Notes: a model not told the origin generated them from the letters alone. Numbered from the stretch's first letter, positions 18,059-27,418 are shown. The stretch is DNA of 64,000 bases from Desulfospira joergensenii DSM 10085 (GCF_000420085.1 NZ_ATUG01000001.1:992001-1056000), one strand, 5' to 3'. Numbers and translations: made by a program.

Positions 18059-18481
18059 ATGCAGATACCCTCATATCAGATACAAAACGTTCTGAAGGTG
18101 TATTCCAGGCAGCTCAGCCAGGGAAAAATCCTGACCCGGAATAAATTTATCAGTTCCAACGAAGCATCTGCCGACAGCGTGAGCATCTCCTCGGAAGGCA
18201 AACGCCAGGCCATTATAGACAAGGTTGCCGCCAATATCGTTGATAAGATCATTACCGAGGGGCCAAAGGAAAAGAGTGAGGCCCAGATTACCGATCAGAT
18301 CGAAAAAGAACTGGGGAAAAAAATAAATTTCACCCGGGATAAAAATCAATTTACCTATACGGCCGTTGACAAGGACAACAACAAGGTGTCCAAGACCCTG
18401 TCAGTGGAAGATTCAAAATTCGTATTGAAACGGATGACTGAACTGGCCCGCCAGGTCGCTGACAACAACATGGAGTCTTAG
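18059..18481 (+). CDS. DVU0524-family FlgM-associated protein
   Basis: The 140-residue protein begins IPSYQIQNVLKVYSRQL after Met-Gln, the signature of the small family that sits beside flgM in Desulfovibrio and relatives (DVU0524). The middle is charged and helical. It is first in a two-gene unit with flgM, 12 bases apart, under a sigma-28 promoter. The family has no proven biochemistry; a chaperone or accessory role with FlgM is a guess from linkage. Confidence 0.85.
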   Translation: MQIPSYQIQNVLKVYSRQLSQGKILTRNKFISSNEASADSVSISSEGKRQAIIDKVAANIVDKIITEGPKEKSEAQITDQIEKELGKKINFTRDKNQFTYTAVDKDNNKVSKTLSVEDSKFVLKRMTELARQVADNNMES

Positions 18482-18493
18482 GGAGATTACATC

Positions 18494-18796
18494 ATGAAAA
18501 TATCAAATTCCTCTTTGGATTACATCAACCAAACCTATACCAACACGGCAGCCAAGGCCAATCCGGAGAAGGCTGCTGTTGAATCGGACGCCCTTGAAAC
18601 CAAGACCGACAGCATCAATCTTTCCGAAAAAACCCGGGACCTCCAGAAGATAAGCCAGGCAATGGAAACCGAGCCGGAAGACCGGACTGAACGCCTCAAG
18701 GAAATCAAGGACCAGGTCCAGGCCAACCAGTACAATATCAATGCCGAACAGATCGCGGAAAAAATGATCGGTTCCATTACGGACGAACTGACCTAG
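18494..18796 (+). CDS. flgM: Anti-sigma-28 factor FlgM
   Basis: The 100-residue protein shows the FlgM pattern: a disordered, export-type N-terminus, then the C-terminal sigma-binding half with DSINLSEKTRDL, RTERLKEIKDQVQANQYNI and AEQIAEKMI. It holds FliA (sigma-28) inactive until the hook is complete and is then exported. Expression from a sigma-28 promoter gives negative feedback on late flagellar genes. Confidence 0.92.
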   Translation: MKISNSSLDYINQTYTNTAAKANPEKAAVESDALETKTDSINLSEKTRDLQKISQAMETEPEDRTERLKEIKDQVQANQYNINAEQIAEKMIGSITDELT

Positions 18797-18910
18797 AACA
18801 GCAATTTTTTCCCTATTTTCTCCGGCCCGGTCAGATCCTGACTTGCCCTATTTTTTTTAACAGACCCGTTTTACAGGCTTTTCAGCCAGTTTTCCTTAAA
18901 AGCTGCATCT

Positions 18911-18926
18911 TGGTATGGCCCTTGCA
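18911..18926 (+). promoter_or_regulatory. Sigma-54 (RpoN) promoter
   Basis: TGGTATG-GCCC-TTGCA fits the consensus TGGYRYR-N4-TTGCW with the required GG-N10-GC spacing (GG at 18912, GC at 18924). The expected start near 18937 lies just before the AAGGAG of the next gene. An enhancer-binding protein is needed for activity; none is next to it. Confidence 0.85.
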
Positions 18927-18969
18927 TTTATTTTTGACATACTGGCAGCCAAGAGACAAGGAGATGACA

Positions 18970-19428
18970 ATGGTGAACATCAATCAAATAAACGAATCTG
19001 CACAGACCTTGGGGGGAGCCGAAAAAAAGCCCTCAAAAGACCAGAATACTGATGCCTTTAAGGATGCGCTTTCCAAAGCCATTGACAAAACGGAGGCAAG
19101 TGAAATGGGGACGACATCTTCACCGGCCCTGGAGGAAATTGAATCTGCCTATGTCCAGATCCAGGGGCAATCCTCCATTGTAACGGGAGAAACAGACAAA
19201 CTGCTGGGGCTTCTTGATACTCTTGCCGCCCAATTGGAAGACCCGGGGATCTCCCTGAAAAGCATGGCACCTGTGGTTGAGGAACTGAACGAAAATGCCT
19301 CCGCCCTTTTGAAAGAAACCGAATCCCTGGGTCAGGAGGAATCCGACTTAAAAGAGATTGCCACCCGGACAGCGGTGACGGCCCAGAATGAATACATTAA
19401 ATTCCAGCGGGGAGATTATCTAAGCTAA
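18970..19428 (+). CDS. Small flagellar-regulon hypothetical protein
   Basis: The 152-residue protein is acidic and helical (residues 55-140 likely coiled), with no signal peptide. I use ATG 18970, six bases after AAGGAG at 18958. The longer frame from 18910 starts upstream of the sigma-54 promoter and cannot be used by it. I do not recognise a domain. The position after flgM and the RpoN promoter suggest a role in flagellar assembly, such as an export chaperone. It overlaps the convergent mazG end by four bases. Confidence 0.75.
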   Translation: MVNINQINESAQTLGGAEKKPSKDQNTDAFKDALSKAIDKTEASEMGTTSSPALEEIESAYVQIQGQSSIVTGETDKLLGLLDTLAAQLEDPGISLKSMAPVVEELNENASALLKETESLGQEESDLKEIATRTAVTAQNEYIKFQRGDYLS

Positions 19429-20225
19429 CTCCTTTTCTCTTTTTCTTTTGCCCGGTCCCAGTAAGCATCCTTGTCTTCCTGGGACAGGCTCTTGAGAGTC
19501 ACTCCGTCTTTGGCCAGCATGGTTTCCATGAGTCTGAACCGGGTTTCGAATTTTGAGGTGGACTGCCCCAGGGCGGTTTCCGGATGAAACCCGGCAAATC
19601 TTGCCACATTGACCAGGGAAAAGAGGATATCTCCGAATTCCAGTGCGGTTTCATCCAGGTCTCCCTGTTTAAGGGCGGTTTCAAACTCCTGGATCTCTTC
19701 TTTGACCTGATCCAGGACTCCCTGGATATTTTCCCAGTCAAACCCCTCCTTTACCGCACACTTTGACACCTTCATGGCCCGTAAAAGCCCGGGCATTCCC
19801 TGGGGCACGGAATCCAGGGCCGACGGCCTGCCCTTTTCCGGCTTTGCAGAATTTTCCGCCTTTTCAAGGGTTTTTATCTCTTCCCACTGCCGGTGAAGCT
19901 CTTCTTCTGTATTCACCACGGCAGTATCGTAAACATGGGGATGGCGGCGGATCATCTTTTGGGCCACCCGGTCAACGACCTGGTCAATGGGAATCTCCCC
20001 GGCCTCGTGGAAGATCTCCATGATAAATACAACCTGGAACAGCACATCCCCCAGTTCTTCACAGATATTGAGCCTGTCCTTTTTCACCAGGCCCTCCTGG
20101 AGTTCATACACTTCTTCGGCCAGACATTTCCACATGGTCAGAGGCGTCTGGTTCCGGTCCCAGGCACACCCGTTTTCTCCCCTGAGGGTCCTGATGATTT
20201 CCAGAATCGGTGCTATTGTTTCCAC
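19425..20225 (-). CDS. mazG: Nucleoside triphosphate pyrophosphohydrolase MazG
   Basis: The 266-residue protein has two MazG domains, as in E. coli MazG. The first opens with GCAWDRNQTPLTMWKCLAEE and has EELGDVLFQ; the second has EFGDILFSLVN. The Glu/Asp clusters bind magnesium. It hydrolyses NTPs to NMP and pyrophosphate for pool cleaning or (p)ppGpp control. Its start overlaps the end of cvpA by 13 bases, so the two are coupled. Confidence 0.95.
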   Translation of the reverse strand: METIAPILEIIRTLRGENGCAWDRNQTPLTMWKCLAEEVYELQEGLVKKDRLNICEELGDVLFQVVFIMEIFHEAGEIPIDQVVDRVAQKMIRRHPHVYDTAVVNTEEELHRQWEEIKTLEKAENSAKPEKGRPSALDSVPQGMPGLLRAMKVSKCAVKEGFDWENIQGVLDQVKEEIQEFETALKQGDLDETALEFGDILFSLVNVARFAGFHPETALGQSTSKFETRFRLMETMLAKDGVTLKSLSQEDKDAYWDRAKEKEKRS

Positions 20226-20734
20226 TTTGTCTTCATTCCTTTCAACTGCCTGAAAAAATCAGATTTCATCCCCTTGGAAACAAAAACGATCATTGCATTT
20301 GAAACCTTGGCCAGATAGGGCGCTGTTCTGGAACCGGCCAGATAAGATCCGCTGCCCGGTATAAATACCGTGAACATGATAAAGATAACCGAGACGATCA
20401 GGATACCCTTGGCCGCTCCAAAAACAAACCCGAAGCTCCGGTCCACCCATCCCAGAAAGACAAGGTGGAGAAATTTTCGGATCAATGCGGCCAAAAGGCC
20501 GACAAGGGTCAGGATGACACAGAACAGGACAAAGAAACAGACCAGATTCCTTACCCAGGGCGCCTGAATAAAATCCTCAAGATAAGGGGTGAGATGGTTG
20601 AAATAGGTGTTGGCCCCGTAAAAGGCCGCAATCACCCCGATGATGCCCGAAACCTCACGGATCAATCCCTTAAAAGACCCCAGGACCAGGCAGACCGCAA
20701 GGATCACCAGGACAAGCACGTCAAATCCGTTCAT
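20213..20734 (-). CDS. cvpA: CvpA-family membrane protein
   Basis: The 173-residue protein has four predicted membrane segments (near residues 5-25, 28-46, 62-85, 100-125) and the family start FDVLVLVILAVCLVLGSFKG. CvpA proteins affect colicin V export and envelope stress tolerance; the mechanism is not settled. It overlaps and precedes mazG. Confidence 0.9.
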   Translation of the reverse strand: MNGFDVLVLVILAVCLVLGSFKGLIREVSGIIGVIAAFYGANTYFNHLTPYLEDFIQAPWVRNLVCFFVLFCVILTLVGLLAALIRKFLHLVFLGWVDRSFGFVFGAAKGILIVSVIFIMFTVFIPGSGSYLAGSRTAPYLAKVSNAMIVFVSKGMKSDFFRQLKGMKTKWKQ

Positions 20735-20843
20735 TTGTCTCCTTTATTTCACCTGTCTTAAAAGATCCACAATTAGCAGGTAAGCATTTTTCCAGTCAAG
20801 ATTTTTATTGACCTTTTTTCAAATAAAATGCACTTTATACCCC

Positions 20844-21788
20844 ATGAAAAATCTTGAGTTTAAAAACCCGGCTCTTGCCAGGAAGCTGTTCGGTTTTCAT
20901 AATATTCACCTGAAAAAACTATCCCAGCATTTTAACCTGGATATCAACTCCAGGGGGAGTGAACTGACCATTTCAGGCGCCCCAAAGGATGCGGATCTTG
21001 CCCGCAGGATACTGATCCAGCTCTATGAACTCCTGGAGGATAATTTTGATCTGACACCGGCAGACGTGGATGCGGCCGTCTCCACCCTGAAAAAGGACAA
21101 AGGGGCCTCTTTGAAGGCCATATTTTCAAATACGGTCTTTGTAACGGCCAGGAACCGGGCCATTGCCCCCAGAAACCCGGCCCAGAACGCCTATGTCAAT
21201 GCCATTCAATCCAATGACATTCTCTTCTCCATCGGTCCTGCCGGAACCGGAAAAACCTATCTTGCCATGGCCATGGCCGTGGCGGCCTTTTCCCGGGGGG
21301 ATGTGAGAAAAATCATCCTGACCCGGCCCGCGGTTGAGGCCGGAGAAGCCCTGGGGTTTCTTCCCGGTGATCTGGCCGATAAAATCAATCCCTATCTGAG
21401 GCCCCTTTATGATGCCCTCTACGACATGCTTGATTTTGAAAAGGCCAGGGCCTATATTGAACAGGAAACCATTGAAATTGCCCCCATTGCATTCATGAGG
21501 GGCAGAACTTTGAACAATGCTTTCATCATCCTGGACGAGGCCCAGAACACAACCTCCGAACAGATGAAGATGTTTTTAACCCGGATCGGATACGGGTCAA
21601 AGGCCATTATAACAGGAGATATCACCCAGATTGATCTCCCGGGCGGCAAACGCTCGGGGCTGGTTGAGGCCGGCAAGATCCTGACCCGCATAAAGGGAAT
21701 AGATTTCCTCTATTTTACCAAGGATGATGTGGTAAGGCATCGTCTGGTCTCAGAGATTATAGACGCCTATGAAAAAAACAAAAAATGA
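20844..21788 (+). CDS. phoH: PhoH-family ATPase (YbeZ type)
   Basis: The 314-residue P-loop ATPase has Walker A GPAGTGKTYLAMAMAV, Walker B IILDEAQN and the conserved RPAVEAGEALGFLPGDL. A short N-terminal KH-like region precedes it. ATG 20844 is preferred over the TTG at 20808 because it gives the usual N-terminus; the ribosome site is weak in either case. It heads a phoH-pgpH-ybeY-pdxJ cluster. YbeZ works with the RNase YbeY in ribosome and RNA quality control, which fits the linkage. Confidence 0.93.
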   Translation: MKNLEFKNPALARKLFGFHNIHLKKLSQHFNLDINSRGSELTISGAPKDADLARRILIQLYELLEDNFDLTPADVDAAVSTLKKDKGASLKAIFSNTVFVTARNRAIAPRNPAQNAYVNAIQSNDILFSIGPAGTGKTYLAMAMAVAAFSRGDVRKIILTRPAVEAGEALGFLPGDLADKINPYLRPLYDALYDMLDFEKARAYIEQETIEIAPIAFMRGRTLNNAFIILDEAQNTTSEQMKMFLTRIGYGSKAIITGDITQIDLPGGKRSGLVEAGKILTRIKGIDFLYFTKDDVVRHRLVSEIIDAYEKNKK

Positions 21789-24153
21789 TACCGGGCTGAA
21801 ACAGGCCGGGGATTTTCTTTTGACCACCCCCTATCTGCTCTGGTTCATGCTCCTCTCTGTCACAGCCCTTTTTACCCTGTTTCAGGTTCCCCCGGAACAG
21901 AAAAAGGTCTCCTTTTCCTATGAAATTGGAGACGTGGCAAAAAGAGATATCAAGGCCCACAAAGACTTTTTTATTGAAGATAAAGAGGTCACCCAGGAAA
22001 AAAAAGACCAGGTCAAGGACACAGTGAGGATTGTCTATGACTTTGATGCCGGGCTGCTCAAGGACATCTCATCCAATGTGGATGAGGCCATCCGGATCGG
22101 CCGGGCTTTGTTTGACGGGACCTCGGACAGCGAATCCCCCGATAATGCCCCGGACCCGACCTTTGCCATGGTGTTGGAAACCAAACCGGCCTTTGAAGAA
22201 AAGCTGGGAATCCAGATCAGCAAAGGGGCCTACAATGTTTTATACAAGTACAGATTTTCCCGGGATATCAGTGAAAAGATAAAAACCATCATGGACAAGG
22301 TCCTGTCCAACGGCATTGTGGGCAACAAGGAGATCCTGCTCAGGGAAGAGAACAAGGGCATCATCCTGAGAACCATCCAGACCCGGGAAGAAAAAATCGT
22401 AAACAACCTCAAGGTCTTTTACGGACCGGATCAGGCAAAGGCCATGGTCAGGATAGAGGGAGAACCCCTGCTGAAAAAGGTGAACTACAATCTGTCCAAC
22501 CTGATCGTGGATATCTGCCAGCAGCTCCTCCAGCCCAATATCACCCTGAACAAAAGCGAAACCGAAAAAAGGATTTTAGAGACCCAGTCCGGAATCAAAC
22601 CGGTCATGTACCAGATCAAAGCCGGAGAAATGATCCTCAGGGAGGGGGAGCTGGTGGATAAGATCCGGCTCATCAAACTCCACGCCCTGGAGGATCAGGT
22701 CGAAGAAAAAGATGTGACCATGTCCGTCACCGGCATTGCCATGATCACCCTCTCCCTGATCCTGATCTCCTATTTCCTGTTTTTTAAAGACCATAAAAAA
22801 TTACAAAAAGATCACAACAAGCACATGATCTTTCTGGCCCTGGGCCTGGTTCTCTACCTCGCCTTTGTGCAGACGGCCATTTACCTGGCCCGTTCAGCCA
22901 ATCCGGATGCGGCCTGGGAAATCGCGTCCACCTCCTTTTACATGATTATCCCGGTTCCCGGGGCAGCCATGATCGTCTGCCTTTTTCTGGGATTCGACAT
23001 TGCCCTCTACTTCACCCTGGTCCTCTCCGTAATGGCCAGTCTCTCCTTTGGCGGCAGCTTCCAGGTTCTGCTCTTCTTTCTTTTAAGCAGCATCACCGCG
23101 GCCTATTGGATCCGGGAGAGGCAGGAGCGGAAAAATTTCATCATGGCCGGATTCAAGCTGGCCCTGTTCAACGTCACCCTGGCCATTGCCCTGGGGTTTT
23201 ATTCCCTGGCCCAGCCCGATCCCATTGTCCTGGCAAGGGAAATTCTTCTGGCCTTTTGCGGAGGCCTCCTGGCCGCCACCCTGACCATCGGATTCACCCC
23301 CCTCATTGAGCTATTGTTCAATTACACCACCGAAACCAAGCTTCTTGAATTTTCCAACCTGGACCAGCCCCTGATTAAAAAGCTGATGATTGAGGCCCCG
23401 GGTACTTACAACCACAGTCTCATCGTTGCCACCCTGGCCGAGGCGGCCGCGTCCGCCATCAACGCCTCCGGACTCCGGGCCAAGGTCATGGGGTATTACC
23501 ATGACATCGGCAAGCTGAACAAACCCATGTACTTCATTGAAAATCAGGCCGACGGCAAGAACCGGCATGACAAGCTCTCTCCGTCCATGTCCGCCCTGAT
23601 CCTGATTCAGCATGTCAAAAAAGGGGTGGAACTGGCCAGAAAACACAAGCTGGGCAATGAGGTCATTGAAGGCATTATCCAGCACCACGGAACCTCCCTG
23701 ATCAAATATTTTTACAATAAAAGCCTGAGTTCCGGCAAAGATAATGTCAATGAAGAAGATTTCAGATATCCGGGGCCCAAACCCCAGACCCGGGAGGCCG
23801 GCATCGTCATGCTGGCGGACGTGGTAGAGGCCGCGGTCAGGGCTCTTGAGCGTCCTACCCCGGCAAGGATCCAGGGCCGTGTCAAAGGGCTGATCAATGA
23901 CATCTTTGCCGACGGTCAGCTGGAGGAATGCGAACTCACCCTCAAGGACCTCCACGAGATCGCCAAAAGCTTCAACAATATTCTGACCAGCATCTACCAC
24001 AGCCGAATTGAATATACGGATAAACCCCAGGAAAAGAAAAAAGAAAAAAATGGAACCCCAAAAGATTCTGATCGACAACCGGCAAAAACCGAAGGTCCAA
24101 AGCCAGCCCCTGTCCAGAAAAACAGAACAGATCTTAAACGCCTTGGGCTGTAA
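21769..24153 (+). CDS. 7TM-HD phosphohydrolase (PgpH-like)
   Basis: The 794-residue protein consists of an N-terminal membrane anchor (residues 20-40), a large outer 7TMR-HDED-type domain to about residue 315, roughly seven membrane segments (residues 320-520) and a cytoplasmic HD domain. The HD motif lies in NHSLIVATLAE and GYYHDIGKLNKP, with QHHGT further on. PgpH proteins of this plan degrade cyclic di-AMP in Gram-positive bacteria; the nucleotide used here is not known. It overlaps the phoH end by 20 bases and ybeY starts inside its 3-prime end. Confidence 0.93.
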   Translation: MKKTKNDTGLKQAGDFLLTTPYLLWFMLLSVTALFTLFQVPPEQKKVSFSYEIGDVAKRDIKAHKDFFIEDKEVTQEKKDQVKDTVRIVYDFDAGLLKDISSNVDEAIRIGRALFDGTSDSESPDNAPDPTFAMVLETKPAFEEKLGIQISKGAYNVLYKYRFSRDISEKIKTIMDKVLSNGIVGNKEILLREENKGIILRTIQTREEKIVNNLKVFYGPDQAKAMVRIEGEPLLKKVNYNLSNLIVDICQQLLQPNITLNKSETEKRILETQSGIKPVMYQIKAGEMILREGELVDKIRLIKLHALEDQVEEKDVTMSVTGIAMITLSLILISYFLFFKDHKKLQKDHNKHMIFLALGLVLYLAFVQTAIYLARSANPDAAWEIASTSFYMIIPVPGAAMIVCLFLGFDIALYFTLVLSVMASLSFGGSFQVLLFFLLSSITAAYWIRERQERKNFIMAGFKLALFNVTLAIALGFYSLAQPDPIVLAREILLAFCGGLLAATLTIGFTPLIELLFNYTTETKLLEFSNLDQPLIKKLMIEAPGTYNHSLIVATLAEAAASAINASGLRAKVMGYYHDIGKLNKPMYFIENQADGKNRHDKLSPSMSALILIQHVKKGVELARKHKLGNEVIEGIIQHHGTSLIKYFYNKSLSSGKDNVNEEDFRYPGPKPQTREAGIVMLADVVEAAVRALERPTPARIQGRVKGLINDIFADGQLEECELTLKDLHEIAKSFNNILTSIYHSRIEYTDKPQEKKKEKNGTPKDSDRQPAKTEGPKPAPVQKNRTDLKRLGL

Positions 24154-24514
24154 GGCCTGCGAGATATCCCTGGTGATCATGGACGACAAGGGCATCAAAG
24201 AGCTGAACAAAACCTTTCGAAACGTTCCAAATCCCACCAATGTCCTGGCCTTTCCCATGCAGGAGGGAGAGTTCGGTAACATCTCCCCGGGGCTGCTGGG
24301 AGATGTGGTCATCTCCGCCCAGACCGCAGAAAGGGAAGCCGGAGAGGCCGGTATCGCTCTGGAAGAGAGGATGTCCCAGCTTCTCATCCATGGGATTCTC
24401 CACCTGGTGGGATTTGACCATGAAAAGGGAACGGAACAGGCCCGGGACATGGAAAAGAAAAGTCTGGAACTCCTCAGGTTGATTGAAGAGAACCAGAATC
24501 TATCCGCATTTTAG
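24050..24514 (+). CDS. ybeY: Endoribonuclease / rRNA maturation factor YbeY
   Basis: The 154-residue protein has the zinc motif HGILHLVGFDHEKG (HxxxHxxxxxH) and the family string NVLAFPMQEGEF. I take the Met at 24050 as the start; an earlier in-frame ATG at 24008 gives a lysine-rich leader. Either way it overlaps the pgpH-like gene, by 104 bases from the chosen start. It trims the 3-prime end of 16S rRNA and acts in ribosome quality control. Confidence 0.92.
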   Translation: MEPQKILIDNRQKPKVQSQPLSRKTEQILNALGCKACEISLVIMDDKGIKELNKTFRNVPNPTNVLAFPMQEGEFGNISPGLLGDVVISAQTAEREAGEAGIALEERMSQLLIHGILHLVGFDHEKGTEQARDMEKKSLELLRLIEENQNLSAF

Positions 24515-24532
24515 AAAAAGGAGACCTATAAA

Positions 24533-25252
24533 ATGGCAGAATTAGCCGTAAATGTAGACCATGTAGCCACCCTGAGGCAGGCAAGGGGAGCCCGATATCC
24601 CGACCCTGTAGCGGCCGCCCTTGCAGCGGAAACCGCCGGAGCAGATGCCATTGTCGTCCATTTGAGAGAAGACCGGCGCCATATCCAGGAAAGGGATGTC
24701 AGGTTGCTGCGTCAGGTGGTCCAGTCCAGGCTTATCCTGGAAATGGCCGCCACCAGCGAGATGCTGGGGATCGCCCTGGATATCAAGCCGGATACCGTGA
24801 CCCTGGTGCCTGAAAAGCGGGAGGAGCTGACCACCGAAGGAGGCCTGGATCTGATCACCCACCAGGATGTCATCCGTGAGGCCGTGTCCACCCTGAAAAA
24901 CGCCCGGATCAAGGTCTGCATCTTTATCGATCCCGACCTGGATCAGATCAAGATCGCCCACAAAATCGATGCAGATTCAATCGAGATTCATACCGGGGCG
25001 TTCTGCGATGCCGAATCCCAGTCCCGGAAACAGAGGGAAATGGCCAGAATCGTAGATGCATCCAAGATAGGAGCAAAACTGAAGCTGGGTGTCCATGCCG
25101 GCCACGGGATCTGTTACAACACCATCAGCGCCTTTAAAGGCTTAGGCGAAATCACTGAATTCAGCATCGGACACAGCATCGTCTCAAGGGCGGTTCTTAC
25201 GGGTATGGACCGGGCGGTCCGGGATATGAAGAAACAGGTCCAAGGGCTCTGA
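24533..25252 (+). CDS. pdxJ: Pyridoxine 5'-phosphate synthase PdxJ
   Basis: The 239-residue TIM-barrel enzyme opens with AELAVNVDHVATLRQARG, the PdxJ signature. It also has VHLREDRRHIQ and GVHAGHGI, with the family's catalytic Glu and His residues. It joins deoxyxylulose 5-phosphate with 3-amino-1-hydroxyacetone phosphate to make PNP in vitamin B6 synthesis. It lies 18 bases after ybeY. acpS, often next in other genomes, is absent here. Confidence 0.96.
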   Translation: MAELAVNVDHVATLRQARGARYPDPVAAALAAETAGADAIVVHLREDRRHIQERDVRLLRQVVQSRLILEMAATSEMLGIALDIKPDTVTLVPEKREELTTEGGLDLITHQDVIREAVSTLKNARIKVCIFIDPDLDQIKIAHKIDADSIEIHTGAFCDAESQSRKQREMARIVDASKIGAKLKLGVHAGHGICYNTISAFKGLGEITEFSIGHSIVSRAVLTGMDRAVRDMKKQVQGL

Positions 25253-25309
25253 TCCGAATGGAGTGCAAAGGGGAGCTCCCATCCCTAAAATTTTGATTTT
25301 CATTCAAAG

Positions 25310-25348
25310 CCCTGGAATATTTTATCCAAAGGGATCCCTGGAATATTT
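25310..25348. repeat. 13-bp direct repeat in the pdxJ/response-regulator gap
   Basis: CCCTGGAATATTT occurs at 25310-25322 and again at 25336-25348, in a 260-base gene-free stretch before the response regulator. The spacing of 26 bases between starts is near two and a half helical turns. It could be a pair of protein sites or chance duplication. Confidence 0.35.
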
Positions 25349-25513
25349 CAAGGATTAAATTTTCCTGCAACGCGATAATAGATCCCAATGGGATAATCAG
25401 AATCCGTCTGAAGGATTCGGGACGGGAGAACAATAAGATTCCAAAGGATTTTACTTTTCTCCAAATCGTGATATAGTTGGCGAAAATTTATTAACCCATT
25501 CAATCCGGTCACC

Positions 25514-26509
25514 ATGCATCAAGAAACCATATTGATCATAGATGATGAACCCTCGGTCAGAGAGAGTCTTGCCTCTTTTTTTTCAGACGAGGGGTACCGG
25601 GTCCTACGGGCGGAAGACGGCCGTTCCGGGCTTGATCTCTTTTTCAAGGACCAGATTGACGTGGTGATCACAGATTTGAAAATGCCCCAGAAAAACGGTA
25701 TCCAGGTCATGGACGAAATCAGCACCAGAAGTCCTGAAACCCCTATGATCGTCATCTCCGGATATGGAGAAAAAAAAGATATTATCGCGGCTCTCCGCAT
25801 GGGTGCAAAAGACTATATCACCAAGCCCATTGAAGACCTGGACATGGTCCACCATGTGATCCGGAAAGTCCTGGAGAATAAATATTTAACCGAAGAAAAC
25901 CGCCGGTACAGGATCCGACTCGAAAAAAGCGAAGCCAGGTATAGAACCATTACCGAGCAGGTGGCAGAGGGGGTGTTCACGGTGGATGAACATGAAAACA
26001 TCACCTTTACCAACCCGGCCTTCTGCAGGATGCTCGGCTACTCCTCCAGGGCCCTGCTCAATAAAAACCTTGAAGAACTGACCCCCCAGAAGAGCTTCCG
26101 CATCGTCCGGGAACAGACCCTGGTCCGGCGGGAGGGCAAAACCAGCCGGTACGAAATTCAGATGATTGACTGCGGGAAGAATCCGGTCCATATCGAACTG
26201 GCCTGCAGCCCTCTGTTCGACGACAGAAACGGATACATAGGCGCCATTGCCGTTGTCAGGGACGTCACCAAGCTCATTGAACTGAGAAAAAAATATCAAA
26301 ATTTTCTTAAGGAACAGCCCAGCAGGTCAACGGATATGAAGGTGATCTGTGCCAATTGCAAAAGCGTCAAGGACGGCAGTAAATGGGTTCAGGTGGAAGA
26401 TTTTTTTGTGGATATGGTCTTTTCCCACGGGATCTGCCCGGTCTGCTGTGACAAACTCTATCCCGACCTGAATCTCAATCGGGTGGATGAGAATGATTTT
26501 GATGTATAA
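25514..26509 (+). CDS. Response regulator with PAS domain and C-terminal Cys motif
   Basis: The protein has 331 residues. The receiver domain (1-125) has DDE at 10-12, phospho-acceptor Asp in DVVITDLKMPQKNG, and KP near residue 104. A PAS domain follows (residues 140-265; TEQVAEGVFTVDEHENITF and AIAVVRDVT). The tail has CANCKSVKDGS and SHGICPVCCDKLYP, a Cys-pair signature common on deltaproteobacterial response regulators. There is no DNA-binding or enzymatic output domain, so the output is probably protein-protein. No kinase is adjacent. Confidence 0.87.
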   Translation: MHQETILIIDDEPSVRESLASFFSDEGYRVLRAEDGRSGLDLFFKDQIDVVITDLKMPQKNGIQVMDEISTRSPETPMIVISGYGEKKDIIAALRMGAKDYITKPIEDLDMVHHVIRKVLENKYLTEENRRYRIRLEKSEARYRTITEQVAEGVFTVDEHENITFTNPAFCRMLGYSSRALLNKNLEELTPQKSFRIVREQTLVRREGKTSRYEIQMIDCGKNPVHIELACSPLFDDRNGYIGAIAVVRDVTKLIELRKKYQNFLKEQPSRSTDMKVICANCKSVKDGSKWVQVEDFFVDMVFSHGICPVCCDKLYPDLNLNRVDENDFDV

Positions 26510-26565
26510 TTCCTTGGAATTAAAAACGAAAGCAAGAATTTAACCCCCGCCCTCCCATATTGCTT

Positions 26566-27414
26566 TCATTCCAGGAAACCGGCCTGTTCTGCGGCCTGGC
26601 TCACCCCGCTTTCATTGTTGGAACCCACTATTGTAAAACAGGATTGAAGATCGCCTGCCCCGTTGGCGGTGAGAAATCCGCTGCCGGCCCAGGCCAGCAG
26701 GTCCTGGTCATTGTAATCATTCCCCACGGCAGCCACCCTTTCCCGTCTGATCCTCAACCGGTCGGTCAGTCTCTGGGCGGCAAGGCTTTTTGATACCTGT
26801 TTATCAAAGACCTCAATCCAGGAGGAAGAATGATCCAGGGGAGAGGTGGCATGGATCACACTGAATCCGGACAGATCGGACCGGATCCTGTCCAGGAATA
26901 GGGTATTCATTTTCCCGGGAACCACGGCCAGGACTTCTGTTGCCGATTCATACAGGGTAGCTTGACTGTTCAGAGGGGCTGCAAATTCCCGGTAGAGCCG
27001 GATCCTTGTCCTGAAATCCGGATTGTCCCGGCCATGGGATTTATATAAAAAATAAGGGGTGTCCGGAATGGCCCTGTGGACCATGTAGTCAAATCCGGCT
27101 TCATCAAAATAGGCACAGATCCTCTTTACATCAGAACCCTGGAGACTATGCTTTTCAATGACGGTTTCATCCGGGAGGGACATGAGGCCGGCACCGGTGG
27201 AGAAGATCAGATAATCCACCGGAAGATCTTTGATCTCAACCCGGATCTGATCCATTGCCCTGGAAAAGGAAAAAAAACTCCTGCCCGTTGCAATGGCCGT
27301 TACCACCCCCTTTTCCCGGAGGCGGGTCAGGGTCTGCCAATCTTTTCCGGACAGGGTCTTTTCATCGGTAAACAGGGTGCCGTCCAAATCTGTGACAAAG
27401 AGGCCGGTTTTCAT
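26566..27414 (-). CDS. HAD-superfamily hydrolase, Cof-like
   Basis: The 282-residue protein starting at ATG 27414 has motif I DLDGTLFTDEKTL right at the N-terminus, motif II near ATGRSFF, and motif III/IV AAVGNDYNDQDLLAWAG. This is the Cof/YbiV type with a C2 cap, typically acting on sugar phosphates or pyridoxal phosphate. The longer frame upstream overlaps the preceding response regulator and spoils the fold, so it was not used. It starts five bases after that gene's stop and is likely co-transcribed with it. Confidence 0.87.
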   Translation of the reverse strand: MKTGLFVTDLDGTLFTDEKTLSGKDWQTLTRLREKGVVTAIATGRSFFSFSRAMDQIRVEIKDLPVDYLIFSTGAGLMSLPDETVIEKHSLQGSDVKRICAYFDEAGFDYMVHRAIPDTPYFLYKSHGRDNPDFRTRIRLYREFAAPLNSQATLYESATEVLAVVPGKMNTLFLDRIRSDLSGFSVIHATSPLDHSSSWIEVFDKQVSKSLAAQRLTDRLRIRRERVAAVGNDYNDQDLLAWAGSGFLTANGAGDLQSCFTIVGSNNESGVSQAAEQAGFLE

Positions 27415-27418
27415 TGAG

